Source: Pseudomonas sp. URIL14HWK12:I12
Lineage (GTDB): Bacteria > Pseudomonadota > Gammaproteobacteria > Pseudomonadales > Pseudomonadaceae
Assembly (NCBI RefSeq): GCF_003097135.1
Contig: NZ_QEQL01000001.1
Span: 372,001-436,000 of the forward strand
Direction: 5' to 3'
DNA: 64,000 nt
The notes under the pieces were generated by a model. It worked only from the letters and a program-made list of their open reading frames with translations. It searched no databases and had not been told where the DNA came from. Position 1 is the stretch's first letter. Every line of letters begins with the position of its first letter. Below, piece after piece: positions 26,480-36,500 of the stretch. The position numbers and the translations under genes were made by a program.

Positions 26480-27157
26480 ATGTTCAGCCTCAGCCATTGG
26501 GCCAGCCCGCCTCCCGAACCTCTCGCCAGCCAGGTACAGCAGCTGGCGATTGACCACCTCACATTGCTCAGCCCCTCGGCCCTGCAGCCTAGTAACCCGC
26601 TATACCCGCTTTATCAGTACGGCCTGGGCCTGGAAGTGCATCGCTATCTGCAGGCCATGGGTGGTGAGGCCCTCAGGGTAGAGCTGTTGCTGGCACTGGA
26701 TGACACCGACCCCGAGCAGGTGCTGGGCTTTGCATTGTATCTGCCGGCACAGGATGCCCCCGAGGCGTGTGCCCTACTCTACCTAGCCGTGCGGCCAAGC
26801 CATCGCGACCAAGGCATTGGCCGGGCGTTGCTGAACGCAGCCACGGCGCGCTACCCGCACGTCGAAGCAGCTTGTGCCCTGCCCTGCGTCGATTGGTTCC
26901 AGGCCCAAGGCTGGCACATCCTCGGTGCGTTGGGCCCGCAGGTGCTTGTGGGCACTCGGGCGCAACGCACCGCCGGCTGGTTCGAGCGGCTCGACGTTGC
27001 CCCGATCTATCGCACGCTCGAGGTACAGCAGATCCACGCCTACCTGCTCAACCAACACGGCCGCAAGGCCATGCAGGAGGCTGAGAAGCAGCGCGATTAC
27101 CGACTCGACCAACTGGAGCGCCAGGCCGCTCAGCGGGCGCGGCCGATCCTGCACTAA
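26480..27157 (+). CDS. GNAT-family acetyltransferase
   Basis: 225 residues from MFSLSHWASPPPEPLA at 26480; a start 33 bases earlier is open but lacks better support. The central part is a GNAT fold: LLYLAVRPSHRDQGIGRALLNAA holds the acetyl-CoA binding R/Q-x-x-G-x-G/A motif. The C-terminal ~60 residues (RKAMQEAEKQRDYRLDQLERQ) form a charged helix. Substrate unknown. It ends 4 bases from the converging DsbD-like gene. Confidence 0.85.
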   Translation: MFSLSHWASPPPEPLASQVQQLAIDHLTLLSPSALQPSNPLYPLYQYGLGLEVHRYLQAMGGEALRVELLLALDDTDPEQVLGFALYLPAQDAPEACALLYLAVRPSHRDQGIGRALLNAATARYPHVEAACALPCVDWFQAQGWHILGALGPQVLVGTRAQRTAGWFERLDVAPIYRTLEVQQIHAYLLNQHGRKAMQEAEKQRDYRLDQLERQAAQRARPILH

Positions 27158-27161
27158 GGTA

Positions 27162-28379
27162 TCAGTGGCTGGCCGCAGCCCTTTCCAGCGCTGCGACCAC
27201 GGTAGTGACGGTCAGCACCTGAGGCAGCACTTGCGGCTCCCCGCCGTCGGCCGGGTACAGTACGTACAACGGCAGGCCGCCCTGCCCGAACTGGTTGATC
27301 GCGTCGTCGACATCTGCGTTGAACTGGGTGGAGTCGGCGATCAGGTAATGCGTACCGGTGCGCGCCATGGCCTGCTTGACCGCATCCTGTGAAAGCGCCA
27401 CGCGCTCGTTGACCTGGCAGGTTACGCACCAGGCCGCGGTGAAATTCACGAAGATCGGATGACCCTTGCCACGCTCAGCCGCAACGGCCTGCGGGCTCCA
27501 GGTGCCACGGGCGACTTCAGTGGTAGCCGGGGTGGCGGTTGTGCGCGGTAGGCTGCCCAACGGTAGCGCCAGGGCAAGCACGACCAACCCGGCCATGGCC
27601 GAAAGCGACCAATGGCGCATCCCCAGCAGTTGCCGGCGCTGAGCGCGGCCGTGCAACCAGGCAGCAAAGCCCACTGCGACTGCAGCCCCCAGCAGGCTTC
27701 CCAATGCACCGTCGCCAGCCTGCAAGGCCAATACCCACGCCAGCCAAGCCGCCGCACCCAGCATAGGGAAGGCCAGCACCTGCTTGAACGTGGCCATCCA
27801 CGGCCCTGGTCGCGGCAGCACACGCGCAAGCCCCGGGGCCCAGGCAAGCAGCGTGAAGGGCGCGGCAAACCCCAGCGCCAATGCACCGAACACCACCATG
27901 GCCTGCGCAGCCGGTTGCACCAGCGCGTAACCCAGGGCACCAGCCATGAACGGCGCGCTGCATGGCGTGGCAACTACGATCGCCAGTGCGCCGGTCAGGG
28001 CAGCCCCTAGTGGCCCGGCCCGGTCAGGTGCAGCGCCACCCAGGCGCTGGGCTGCAAGGCCAACCTCGAAAACCCCGAACAGGTTCAACGCAGCAGCCAG
28101 CATTACCAAGGCGAGCAAGGCGACCACCAACGGTGACTGAAGCTGGAAACCCCATCCGGCCGCCACACCCGCTGCGCGGATCGCCAGCAGCATTCCCCCC
28201 AGCGCCAGCATGGTCAGCACTACCCCTGCCAGAAACGCCAGGCCCTCCACACGAGCCTGGCGGCGATGGTGCACGTGCCGCACTAGGCCCAGGGCCTTAA
28301 GGGAAATGATGGGGAACACGCAGGGCATGGCATTGAGGATCAACCCACCCAGGAAGGCGGCGAATACCGCGCTCAGCAT
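27162..28379 (-). CDS. DsbD-like thiol:disulfide transporter with C-terminal thioredoxin domain
   Basis: 405 residues. About eight membrane spans contain the two electron-relay cysteines (NAMPCVFPI near residue 19 and VVATPCSAPFMAG near 139), and the C-terminal periplasmic domain has the redox pair AAWCVTCQVNE. The N-terminal cytochrome-like domain of classical DsbD is missing, as in ScsB/CcdA-type short forms. It follows the periplasmic peroxiredoxin gene by 13 bases; electrons from cytoplasmic thioredoxin may feed that peroxiredoxin. Confidence 0.88.
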   Translation of the reverse strand: MLSAVFAAFLGGLILNAMPCVFPIISLKALGLVRHVHHRRQARVEGLAFLAGVVLTMLALGGMLLAIRAAGVAAGWGFQLQSPLVVALLALVMLAAALNLFGVFEVGLAAQRLGGAAPDRAGPLGAALTGALAIVVATPCSAPFMAGALGYALVQPAAQAMVVFGALALGFAAPFTLLAWAPGLARVLPRPGPWMATFKQVLAFPMLGAAAWLAWVLALQAGDGALGSLLGAAVAVGFAAWLHGRAQRRQLLGMRHWSLSAMAGLVVLALALPLGSLPRTTATPATTEVARGTWSPQAVAAERGKGHPIFVNFTAAWCVTCQVNERVALSQDAVKQAMARTGTHYLIADSTQFNADVDDAINQFGQGGLPLYVLYPADGGEPQVLPQVLTVTTVVAALERAAASH

Positions 28380-28392
28380 GCTCTGAGCCCCA

Positions 28393-28944
28393 TCAGGAAT
28401 GGCTGGCGTGCCATTGCTTGACCGCCTCCATCGCCTTTTGAATATGCGCTTCGGGGTTACGGTCGGTGTAGCTGAGCAATACCTTGCCGTCGGGTGCGAT
28501 CACGTAGGAGGTGCGATCGGACAGCGTCTTGCCGTCGGGCGTTTTGATCAGTGTCTGGTATTGCTCCGCCACCTTGGCACCGGGGTCGGCGGCTACGGTG
28601 AATTTGTCGCGGCATTCAAGTTTGGAGAAGTCGGCCACCCGTTCGAGGTTGCCGGCGGTGACACCGATCACGGTGGCACCGAGCTGCTTGAACTGGTCGG
28701 TAGCTTCGGCGAATGCATGGGCTTCCAGGGTGCAGCCGGCGGTGAACGCGGCCGGAAAGAAATACAGCACCACCGGCCCCTGTTGCAGGGCCTTGGCCAA
28801 GGAAAACGCGACCGGCTTGCCCGCCAGTGCGCCGTCGAGTGAGAAGTCAGGTGCACTGGCGCCCTCGGGCAGAGCGGCGAAGGCCGGAGCGGCCGAGGCC
28901 AACAGTGCGGCGAGCATGAACGGCAAAGCCTTGGAAATTTTCAT
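28393..28944 (-). CDS. Periplasmic peroxiredoxin (AhpC/TSA, Bcp-like)
   Basis: 183 residues starting MKISKALPFMLAALLA at 28944 with a clear signal peptide cleaved after APAFA. The peroxidatic cysteine is in FFPAAFTAGCTLEAHAF (P-x3-T-x2-C), and a second cysteine (KLECRDKF) about 45 residues on may resolve it. Operonic with the DsbD-like gene. Together they would form a periplasmic peroxide-reducing pathway, as inferred from adjacency and the exported enzyme. Confidence 0.9.
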   Translation of the reverse strand: MKISKALPFMLAALLASAAPAFAALPEGASAPDFSLDGALAGKPVAFSLAKALQQGPVVLYFFPAAFTAGCTLEAHAFAEATDQFKQLGATVIGVTAGNLERVADFSKLECRDKFTVAADPGAKVAEQYQTLIKTPDGKTLSDRTSYVIAPDGKVLLSYTDRNPEAHIQKAMEAVKQWHASHS

Positions 28945-29004
28945 CGAACATCCGGTTTTGGCATAGAGGGCGCGCGGGGATCGCACGGCCCTTTGCAGCA
29001 TAGC

Positions 29005-29024
29005 CCAGCGTTACAGAACGCTGG
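29005..29024. terminator. Hairpin between acvB and the peroxiredoxin gene
   Basis: CCAGCGTT and AACGCTGG form a perfect 8-bp stem with a 4-base loop in the 92-base gap between acvB end and the peroxiredoxin start. No U-run follows on either strand. Confidence 0.45.
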
Positions 29025-29036
29025 ATGAAACCGCCC

Positions 29037-30266
29037 TCAGATCAGCTGGCGGCGGCCGCATCCACGCCGATGCGCGATCGCTTCGCCCAGGCGCCGGGCC
29101 AGTGCTACGTAGTCGCTGTCGAAATGGTGCCCGCCCTCAAGCGGCACTACCTCACCCACCGAAGGCTGGCCAAGGCATCCGCTGTCTTTGGCTTCGTTGA
29201 GGCCATACACGCAATACACCTTCTCTGCCGGCACTTTCGCAAGCTCCGGGCCGGTTTGGTAATTGCCTTCGCCGGTGCCCAGCCAGCCTTCGATGCGAAT
29301 CTCGAAGTTGGCCGTACGGGCAAAGGCAAGCAGGATCATACTGTCTACTGACTGCTGGTCGGCCGCTGGCAGCCGGTTGTAGATCGCCGGAAGGATATCG
29401 GCGCCAAAGGAATACCCGGCCAGCACGAAATGCTGCACGCCCCACTTCTGCCGGTACTCGGCCATCAATCGGGCGAGGTCCTCAGCGCTCTGCTCCGGGC
29501 TTTTGAAACTCCAGTAGTACTTCAGCGTATCCACGCCCAGTACCGGGTTGCCCAGGCTTGCCATGGTCTCGCCGACCTGCTTGTCGATATCACGCCAGCC
29601 ACCATCCCCTGAATAGAAAATCGTGACGGTGTCCGAAGGCTGCGGGGTGGGCATCTCGACCACCTTCATTGGCTCATTGGCGTCGTCACTGGCAAGGCTC
29701 AGCACCGAGCTGCGCAGGTACTGCACCAAGCGTTGCCCTGGTTGCGCTTCAACCCCGGAGCCCAGCAGCAGCCGTTTGCCTGCATGGGCGCCAGCGGGCA
29801 TGCACGGGCCCATCAGGCCATCCATCACGACCGCACGGGCGCCGCTGTGGTGGTGGGCACCTACCCACTGCGCAGCCAAGCCGCCACCTGAGCCAATGCC
29901 CGCCAGCAACGCAGGCGCGTTGGGCAACTCCTGCAGGGCCTTGGCTACCGAACTGGCCTGCTCTTCACAGGTGCCCTGCGGCACGCTGATCTGCACCAGT
30001 TCAGCGGAGGCATCGAGGCTGAGCTTCTGCAAATCATGGGCGCTGATCAGCTGTTCAGGGGGCATCAGAAGCGCCACCGTCTGGGCACTCTTGCCGCGAG
30101 GGATCACCCGCGTGATGGTGTTCGACATCTGCTCCACCGCCGGCAATGGCGGTGGCAAGTGCGGGCGGCGCTTGGAAGAATGAAAGGGCGAAATCAGATA
30201 AAGCGCGGTACTGCTCAACGCGACAACAAGGCACACAGTGGCCCAAACGCGATGTTTGCCAGGCAT
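29037..30266 (-). CDS. acvB: AcvB/VirJ-family periplasmic esterase
   Basis: 409 residues. An N-terminal membrane anchor (VWATVCLVVALSSTALYLI, residues ~7-25) precedes two related alpha/beta-hydrolase parts. The C-terminal VirJ domain has FYSGDGGWRDIDKQVG, the nucleophile elbow VLAGYSFGADI and the late histidine GGHHFDSDY. Characterised relatives (AcvB of Agrobacterium, PA0919) hydrolyse aminoacyl-phosphatidylglycerol in the periplasm, but the aminoacyl-PG synthase gene often next to it is not in this window. The 5' leader can fold over the start codon. Confidence 0.88.
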   Translation of the reverse strand: MPGKHRVWATVCLVVALSSTALYLISPFHSSKRRPHLPPPLPAVEQMSNTITRVIPRGKSAQTVALLMPPEQLISAHDLQKLSLDASAELVQISVPQGTCEEQASSVAKALQELPNAPALLAGIGSGGGLAAQWVGAHHHSGARAVVMDGLMGPCMPAGAHAGKRLLLGSGVEAQPGQRLVQYLRSSVLSLASDDANEPMKVVEMPTPQPSDTVTIFYSGDGGWRDIDKQVGETMASLGNPVLGVDTLKYYWSFKSPEQSAEDLARLMAEYRQKWGVQHFVLAGYSFGADILPAIYNRLPAADQQSVDSMILLAFARTANFEIRIEGWLGTGEGNYQTGPELAKVPAEKVYCVYGLNEAKDSGCLGQPSVGEVVPLEGGHHFDSDYVALARRLGEAIAHRRGCGRRQLI

Positions 30267-30359
30267 GGATAGCGTCTCGAAAGCTCGTTTTAGAGCCGAC
30301 TCAGGAGCGGCGGGGCCCAGCGGTGGCTGGGCGTTCCTTCTTACGTCGGCTATCCATGC
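30263..30359 (-). promoter_or_regulatory. acvB leader: long-range inverted repeat enclosing the start codon
   Basis: GCATGGATAGC at 30263-30273 is perfectly complementary to GCTATCCATGC at 30349-30359. On the minus-strand transcript the 3' arm contains the acvB ATG. Between them lies a 7-bp perfect hairpin (30315-30321 with 30326-30332). Folding would hide the start region. Confidence 0.4.
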
Positions 30360-30452
30360 TCATCGGCCTGAACCGGGGCGCGCCTGCACGATTGCAACAG
30401 GCACGATACACGGACGGATCATAGTGCCGTTAGTGGCTAAATACTAGCACCC

Positions 30453-31376
30453 CTAGAGACCCATCGAGCCCCAAGCTACCCTCCCTGCTGCCAAGTCCCA
30501 AGCGCCTGTGCCCACGCTTTTGAAAACGACGGGCAGGGTGAGGTCGACCTGACCGCGCAGCGCCGAGGCCAGCGAGTTTACCTGCGCCCAGTCCACACGG
30601 GCGCGCAGCAAGTCGCCGGCCTCATGCCGGGCGCCGTCAGGCTCATCGGCAAACAGCTGGCTGCTGGCCAGGGTCTGGGGGCCGATTTCGGCCATTTCAG
30701 GCTTGAACGCCCCTACACCGATGACCAATCGCCCCGCCTGCCCGGGAAGGTCGTAGACAGGTTCGAGGCTGGTCGTGAGCAGGATCACCACATCGGCTGC
30801 TTCGGGCAGCTCATTTGGGCATGGCGCAAGGTTCGAGTGCCAGGGGGCACAGGCCCGGCAGAAAGCCTCGGCGCTCTGTTGGCTGCGGCTGCGCACCCAC
30901 ACCTGCGCCTTGGGGTACAACGCGGCAAGGGCCTGAACGTGATGCCGGGCCTGCACCCCGGTCCCGTAGAGCACCACTGAGCAGGGTGTGCAAGGTAGCA
31001 GCGTGCCGATGGCCAGCATGCTCACAGCGGCCGTGCGCCGGCCCGTCACTTCAGGGCCATCGAGCACGGCCCGGATCGCCCCGGTTCTGGCGTCGCATAG
31101 GCTGACCGCACCATGAATCGTGGGCAACCCCAACGCGCCGTTATGAGGCTGAACGTTTACCAGCTTGTGAATGGCCAGGTCGGAAGCGGTCGCCGGCATG
31201 CTCAGCATCACCCCGCCCTGCCCCAGCGGCACGACCAACCGCTCGGGGCTGATGATCTCGCCGCGTTCAAGCTCAGCAGCGGCCTGAGCGATTGCTTCGA
31301 CCAAGGCTGGATAGTCGAGCAGATGCGCAGTCTGCCCGGCGTTGTACACCTCGATTCCGGCGTGGGAGTGGGCCAT
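30453..31376 (-). CDS. Ornithine cyclodeaminase/mu-crystallin family enzyme
   Basis: 307 residues from MAHSHAGIEVYNAGQT at 31376 with GGAG seven bases upstream. SVVLYGTGVQARHHVQALA is the Rossmann NAD(P) motif, and HKLVNVQPHN carries the substrate-binding lysine of the family. Pseudomonas relatives include delta1-pyrroline/piperideine-2-carboxylate reductases as well as true cyclodeaminases; context does not distinguish these. It lies about 186 bases upstream of acvB. Confidence 0.85.
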   Translation of the reverse strand: MAHSHAGIEVYNAGQTAHLLDYPALVEAIAQAAAELERGEIISPERLVVPLGQGGVMLSMPATASDLAIHKLVNVQPHNGALGLPTIHGAVSLCDARTGAIRAVLDGPEVTGRRTAAVSMLAIGTLLPCTPCSVVLYGTGVQARHHVQALAALYPKAQVWVRSRSQQSAEAFCRACAPWHSNLAPCPNELPEAADVVILLTTSLEPVYDLPGQAGRLVIGVGAFKPEMAEIGPQTLASSQLFADEPDGARHEAGDLLRARVDWAQVNSLASALRGQVDLTLPVVFKSVGTGAWDLAAGRVAWGSMGL

Positions 31377-31549
31377 GCAAAGCTCCGTATCGATGTTGAA
31401 ATGAGTGTAGGGAGTCTTCCCCATCTAGCCCTTCTGAGTATGGCCAGTCCAAGGGCAACATACCGCGTAAGGCTGCCCGATGAAATGTCTGGAAATAGGA
31501 TCCTATGAGCGCTATACATGGAGAATGATTTCAAACGGGAGACCTCACC

Positions 31550-31762
31550 ATGCCCCCCTTCACTGCAAACTTTCAGGCTGGAGACGCTTGGGAACCTTAT
31601 GACCCAGGAGAACAGGCGCCGGTGTCGGGTATCTACCGCTGCGAACACTGCGATCAAGAAGCTACGGTGATCCGGGGCCATCAGCTACCTCCGCGTTCAC
31701 ATCACACTCATCTTTCTCCGCTGTCTATTCGATGGCGGCTGGTGGTCAAACGCAACGAATGA
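31550..31762 (+). CDS. Small zinc-ribbon-like protein, 70 residues
   Basis: A C-x-x-C pair in IYRCEHCDQEATVIRG is followed by HQLPPRSHHTHLS with several histidines, suggesting a C2H2 metal site. Pseudomonads often have such short proteins with a conserved RCxxCG-like core. The ribosome site GGGAGAC lies close upstream. Function unknown. Confidence 0.6.
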   Translation: MPPFTANFQAGDAWEPYDPGEQAPVSGIYRCEHCDQEATVIRGHQLPPRSHHTHLSPLSIRWRLVVKRNE

Positions 31763-31943
31763 TCCCCTGCCCGAGCGTCCAGGGCGCAAGCTCCCGTGGT
31801 AAAACTATGTAATAGCCCGTTACAATCACCGCCCTTGGGGCCACTGCCCCGCTACAGGCCCCTTTTTCTCGTAGGGGCCCCGGCCGTATTGTTTCGAGAC
31901 CCACATGCCAGGACGCAACGGGCCCTCAGCCTCGCTTTTCGCC

Positions 31944-33479
31944 ATGAACACGGTGCCGCACAGCAGCGGCACCCGCATCGTGCGCCTTTCGTTGATCTTC
32001 ATGCTGCTCGTCTTGGCGACCTTTCTAAGCGTCGAAGGCTGGCGCGCATGGCGTGATTACCAGCAGGCTTATGCCAGCGCTCAAGACTCGGTCATCAACC
32101 TTGCCCGGGCGACCGCTCAGCATGCCGAGGATGCTATCCGCCAAGTCGATGTGCTGACTGACGCTCTGCGAGAGCGCATTGAAGGCGATGGGTTAGGCAG
32201 TCTTGACCGCACCCGCATCCATAACCTGATGAAGCAGCAAGCGCAGATCATTCCGCACTTGCACGGGCTTTTCCTGTACGACGCCGACGGCCGCTGGCTT
32301 GTGACTGACAAGGACGGGGTACCCGAAGGTGCCAACAACGCCGACCGCGACTATTTCGAATACCACCGTACCCACAGTGACCGGCGCGTGCGCATAGGTG
32401 CGGTGGTCAGCAGCCGGTCGACCCACGAGCTGATCATCCCGGTATCCAGGCGGCTGAACAACCCGGACGGCTCCTTCGCTGGCGTGCTGCTGGGTACGAT
32501 TCGGGTCAGCTACTTCGTTGACTACTATGGCGACTTTCGAATCGATGATCGCGGTGCGCTGGTACTGGCCCTGCGCGACGGCACTATCCTGGTGCGCCGG
32601 CCATTCAGTCAGGATGTGATCGGAACCAGCCTCACCCAGAGCGAGATTTTCAAGCGCTACCTGCCGCATTCCAGCGAAGGCGTCGCCGAAGTCAAGGCAG
32701 TAGTAGACGGCACTACCCGGCTGTATGGGTACCGCGCATTGGCCAGCTACCCCCTGGTGGTAGAAGCAGGCTTATCGCGCGACTCCTATGTCGGCCCCTG
32801 GTGGCGGGACCTCGTCAAAACCGGCCTGGTGCTGGCGGTCATGGTAGCGTGCTTGTCGGGGTTCGGCCTGATCGTCCTAGGGCAGATACGCCAGCGGGTA
32901 ACCATCGATGAGCAACTGCGCCTGGCCCATCAACGAGTGCGGGAGATGGCACTCACCGACAGCCTCACAGGCCTGGGCAATCGACGCCGGCTGGATGCAG
33001 AGCTGGCCGTTCAAATCGCCCATGCCGGTCGGCAACAGGCGCCTTTGGCCTTGATCATGCTGGATGTGGACTACTTCAAGCGTTTCAATGACCAGTATGG
33101 CCACGCTGCTGGAGACGACTGCCTGCGACGCGTCGCCGAGGCGATCGCAGGTGCATTGCAAAAGCCCACCGACCTCGCGGTGCGCTATGGAGGGGAGGAA
33201 TTCACAGTGCTGCTGCCCGATACCGATGCCCGCGGCGCGGCGCAGGTCGCCAAGGCCGTGTTGGCGGCAATACGCAGCTTGAACATTACTCACCAAGCAA
33301 GCCCGCATGGCCGCGTAACGGCCAGTGCGGGGATCGCAGCCCGGCAGCCCTCTTCGCCCCTGGGGGCTGAAGGGCTGATCAAAGCTGCCGATACCCAGCT
33401 CTACCTGGCTAAGGAGTCGGGGCGCGATAACTACACAGGATGGCCGTATCCCGCGCCCGCTTTTGGCGGCAATCAGTAG
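31944..33479 (+). CDS. Cache-domain membrane diguanylate cyclase
   Basis: 511 residues from MNTVPHSSGTRIVRLS at 31944; an in-frame start at 31905 is also possible. Two membrane spans (~12-32 and ~290-315) flank a periplasmic dCache-type sensor (GLFLYDADGRWLVTDKDG, RDYFEYHR). The C-terminal GGDEF domain keeps the active site RYGGEEFTVLLPDTD. The inhibitory I-site position (R-x-x-D five residues before GGEEF) reads KPTD, so product feedback inhibition is probably weak. Signal unknown. Confidence 0.92.
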   Translation: MNTVPHSSGTRIVRLSLIFMLLVLATFLSVEGWRAWRDYQQAYASAQDSVINLARATAQHAEDAIRQVDVLTDALRERIEGDGLGSLDRTRIHNLMKQQAQIIPHLHGLFLYDADGRWLVTDKDGVPEGANNADRDYFEYHRTHSDRRVRIGAVVSSRSTHELIIPVSRRLNNPDGSFAGVLLGTIRVSYFVDYYGDFRIDDRGALVLALRDGTILVRRPFSQDVIGTSLTQSEIFKRYLPHSSEGVAEVKAVVDGTTRLYGYRALASYPLVVEAGLSRDSYVGPWWRDLVKTGLVLAVMVACLSGFGLIVLGQIRQRVTIDEQLRLAHQRVREMALTDSLTGLGNRRRLDAELAVQIAHAGRQQAPLALIMLDVDYFKRFNDQYGHAAGDDCLRRVAEAIAGALQKPTDLAVRYGGEEFTVLLPDTDARGAAQVAKAVLAAIRSLNITHQASPHGRVTASAGIAARQPSSPLGAEGLIKAADTQLYLAKESGRDNYTGWPYPAPAFGGNQ

Positions 33480-33503
33480 CCAAGAACGCTACCTTGGCAG
33501 CGG

Positions 33504-36500
33504 TCACAAGCTTTGTATACCTGCCACGCCGACCATTTCGGGGTAACGCTGATGGGTGGTGGCATAGAACACGTTACCGTTGTAGTGCACGCCCGCTGCG
33601 TAACCGCGTTGGACTGATCCCAGCCAACAGTTCCTGAGGCCCTTGAACCTTAGAAGGAAATGCCTGCCCCAGCCGGCCTGGCAGCCACGGACATGTGCAG
33701 GCAAGCAAGGCGAGTAACCATGCTTTTTCTGCCACGCAACCGCCCCCGTGTGTGAGGTGTCCGAGATCTCGCCCAGTCTCATGAGGAATATGTTCGTAGC
33801 CCTGACCGGATAAGAAACGGTTTGGTTGCTGCCATCGGTGATGGAGATTCTGGCCGTACCGGACCGCAAGACCTTTACTCTGCCCTCAGAATCAACTTGC
33901 GCTACTGTGGGGTTGTCTGAGCTGTATTTGTAGGGTGGGCTGCCACCAGTGGCCTTGCGTGATTGAGCTCTGGTCTCGTCGCTCGGCCACTGATGGGCGT
34001 GGTTAATTCTTTCCGGAGCGAACCAGCCTTTAAGATCCACACAGACCCAGTCAAACACCATGGTGCCTTGATTCACTGCCAAAGGTGGTGCCAGCATATG
34101 CGGCTCTGCGACCTGGAACGTCAGATCCTCGGAGACCTGTTTGGGAAAGCCGTCGCGCTCTATGACGTAGTAAACCACTACATCCATTGGCTTTCCGGTA
34201 GCTGACTTGAACTGCGCCGGGTCGATGCCGAACGGGCTTGGGGCACTGCCTGCGGCGACCTGCTGGCTGTCTTCGTAATAGCCTCCTTCTGAAGTTGTCC
34301 ATACCATTGTGAGTTTGTAAGCGGTGGAGATGTTGCTATTCGGAGGAATTACAACGTCGGCCCCAAGCTTGAAGTCGGCCAGTGAGGGATCCACTACGTG
34401 GTCGGTCTCAGCTGGGTCCAACGTCGGTGCAGGGAGGGTTTTTGCGCGGTTGCCGATCTCAACCGTCGAGGTAGCCGACTTTTCAACCACTCCGGATTTA
34501 CGTTTAACCGTATAGGAAAAAGTCACCTCCCCACCGTCCAATGGCGCCACGCAGTCAGTCGCTTTGAAACGAAACACCACGCCTTTTCCTGCACCTTTGG
34601 CTGTAACCGTCCGCCATGGGGAGAGCTTGACCAGTGGCGTGCCGTCGGCGGCCATGCCTTTCCATTGCACCTGCACTTGGTCACCGGCAACCAGCCCTGC
34701 GTCTGCAGGGACCAGCACGCTGGCGCGAGCTGAATCAGCTTCAAGGCGCCCTTCCGGCGCTTCACTGAGCAGCGGTGCCGGCAGTTCATCCAGTGCACCA
34801 TCGATGTCCACAAAGGCGCTGGGCGACCGCTGCGTAGTACCATTGCTAGTTACTTCATAGTAAGCGTGCGCATGCCCTTTACCCGCGTTTGCTACCGTGC
34901 CGTAGGGCACAGTGAAACGCAATGTCCTACCTACGGTGCTCACCACTTGGGCCGGCAATGGCAAAGTAGTGCTGTTACCAGCCTCGCTGGTTATGACCCA
35001 GTACAAGGTCACTGTGTCATTGACTGCGAAAGGTGCAGGGGTATCGACTTTGATCACCAGATCAGCACCGTCGATACGGTCCAGATCAATGGCCGACACC
35101 ACCTCGTTGTTATCCGGGTCGCTGGGGTCAACAATACTGGGGGCGGGATAGCTGTCTTTTTTCAGCTCGACAATCACATCGGTTTCATAGGACCACTCTG
35201 ACTCGTTACCCACTTCGTCTTCGATATAATAGGCCACCGGCAGCCGGTTACTGGCGCCCGCCGCACTGATTGTCGCTGCCGGAACAGTGATGCTCAGCGG
35301 CTTGCCAACATCCTCGGTGCGCACTTTGTATCCGACAACCTCGTCGCCCCAGTAGAGGTAAACGAAGTCGTTCGCTCGCATGTTCACATACGGGGGAACG
35401 GTCACGACGACAGCTTTTTTTGCATCATCCGCCGTGACTTTGCCTGGTGCAGTAGGTGCGGCCAGCGGGGTGGGGCTTGCTTGGGAGGGGTTGTTTTGCG
35501 AGCCACCTGCCTGGCCTGACTGGCTACCGTGCACCTGAACAAAGGATGGCCGTGAGGCGTTTACTGACTTGCCGCTGTAGACCTCGTAATAAACACATAC
35601 CCGCCCTTGGCCATACTTGGCCACCTCTTCTTGGCGAAGTGTGTACCGGAGTGTTCGCCCCACCACTACGACGTCTTGGCTTCCAACAACTGTCGCCGTA
35701 GTACGCCCTGCCGCATCCGTGACTTCCCAGTACAACTTGACGGTATCGCCCTGCTTGAACCCACGTACCGTGTCGACTTTGACAATCACATCCAGCCCTT
35801 TGATAGCTTCAAGGTCCAGCGAGCTGACGGTGTAGTTCTTTTCAGGCGCTTTAGGATCTACGACGCTCGGCGAAGGGTAGTCAACGGTCGACAGCTGTAC
35901 GGGCACGTTTAGTGCGTCTGACACCTGCGACTTCCATGCGGGCGCGGTAGTGATGTAGTAACTGACTGAAACTTGATCTTGCGAAGCGGCGGCCAGCAAA
36001 GTCGCACGGCCTACGTTGATCGTCACCGGTTTCCCGATGTCACCCGCCTGGACGGTGTAGTCGACAGTTTGATCACCCCAATTAAGCGTTATCACATCGC
36101 CTTCGCGCATGTTGGGGTAGCCGCCGATGGTCACTGAAACGCCGTTGGCCAGGTCTGCTTGGGTGACCGCTCCTGAGGGTGGAAGTGAGGGCTTCGGCGC
36201 TGCTGGCTTGGGTGTGCCGGTGAATGGGTTGGTTGCGGGCGTGGGCGAATTACCGGATGCACCTGTGCTCGTTCCTGGTTGAGAACCACTGTTTGACGGA
36301 CCAGAACTCCCGCCGCCTGGGGCCTGGCCGCTTCCAGCAGAGCCGCCGGTGGCCGGTGCAGGCGTGGGTGCAGGCGCAACACCCGGCTGCCCGTAGCGAA
36401 CCAAGACCTTGACCGAGGGTGACCTGGCATAAACCTGGCCACCGCGCTCCAAAGTGTAGGCCAACTCATGCAGCCCTTCAGGAACGTCGTCGCTGCTGAC

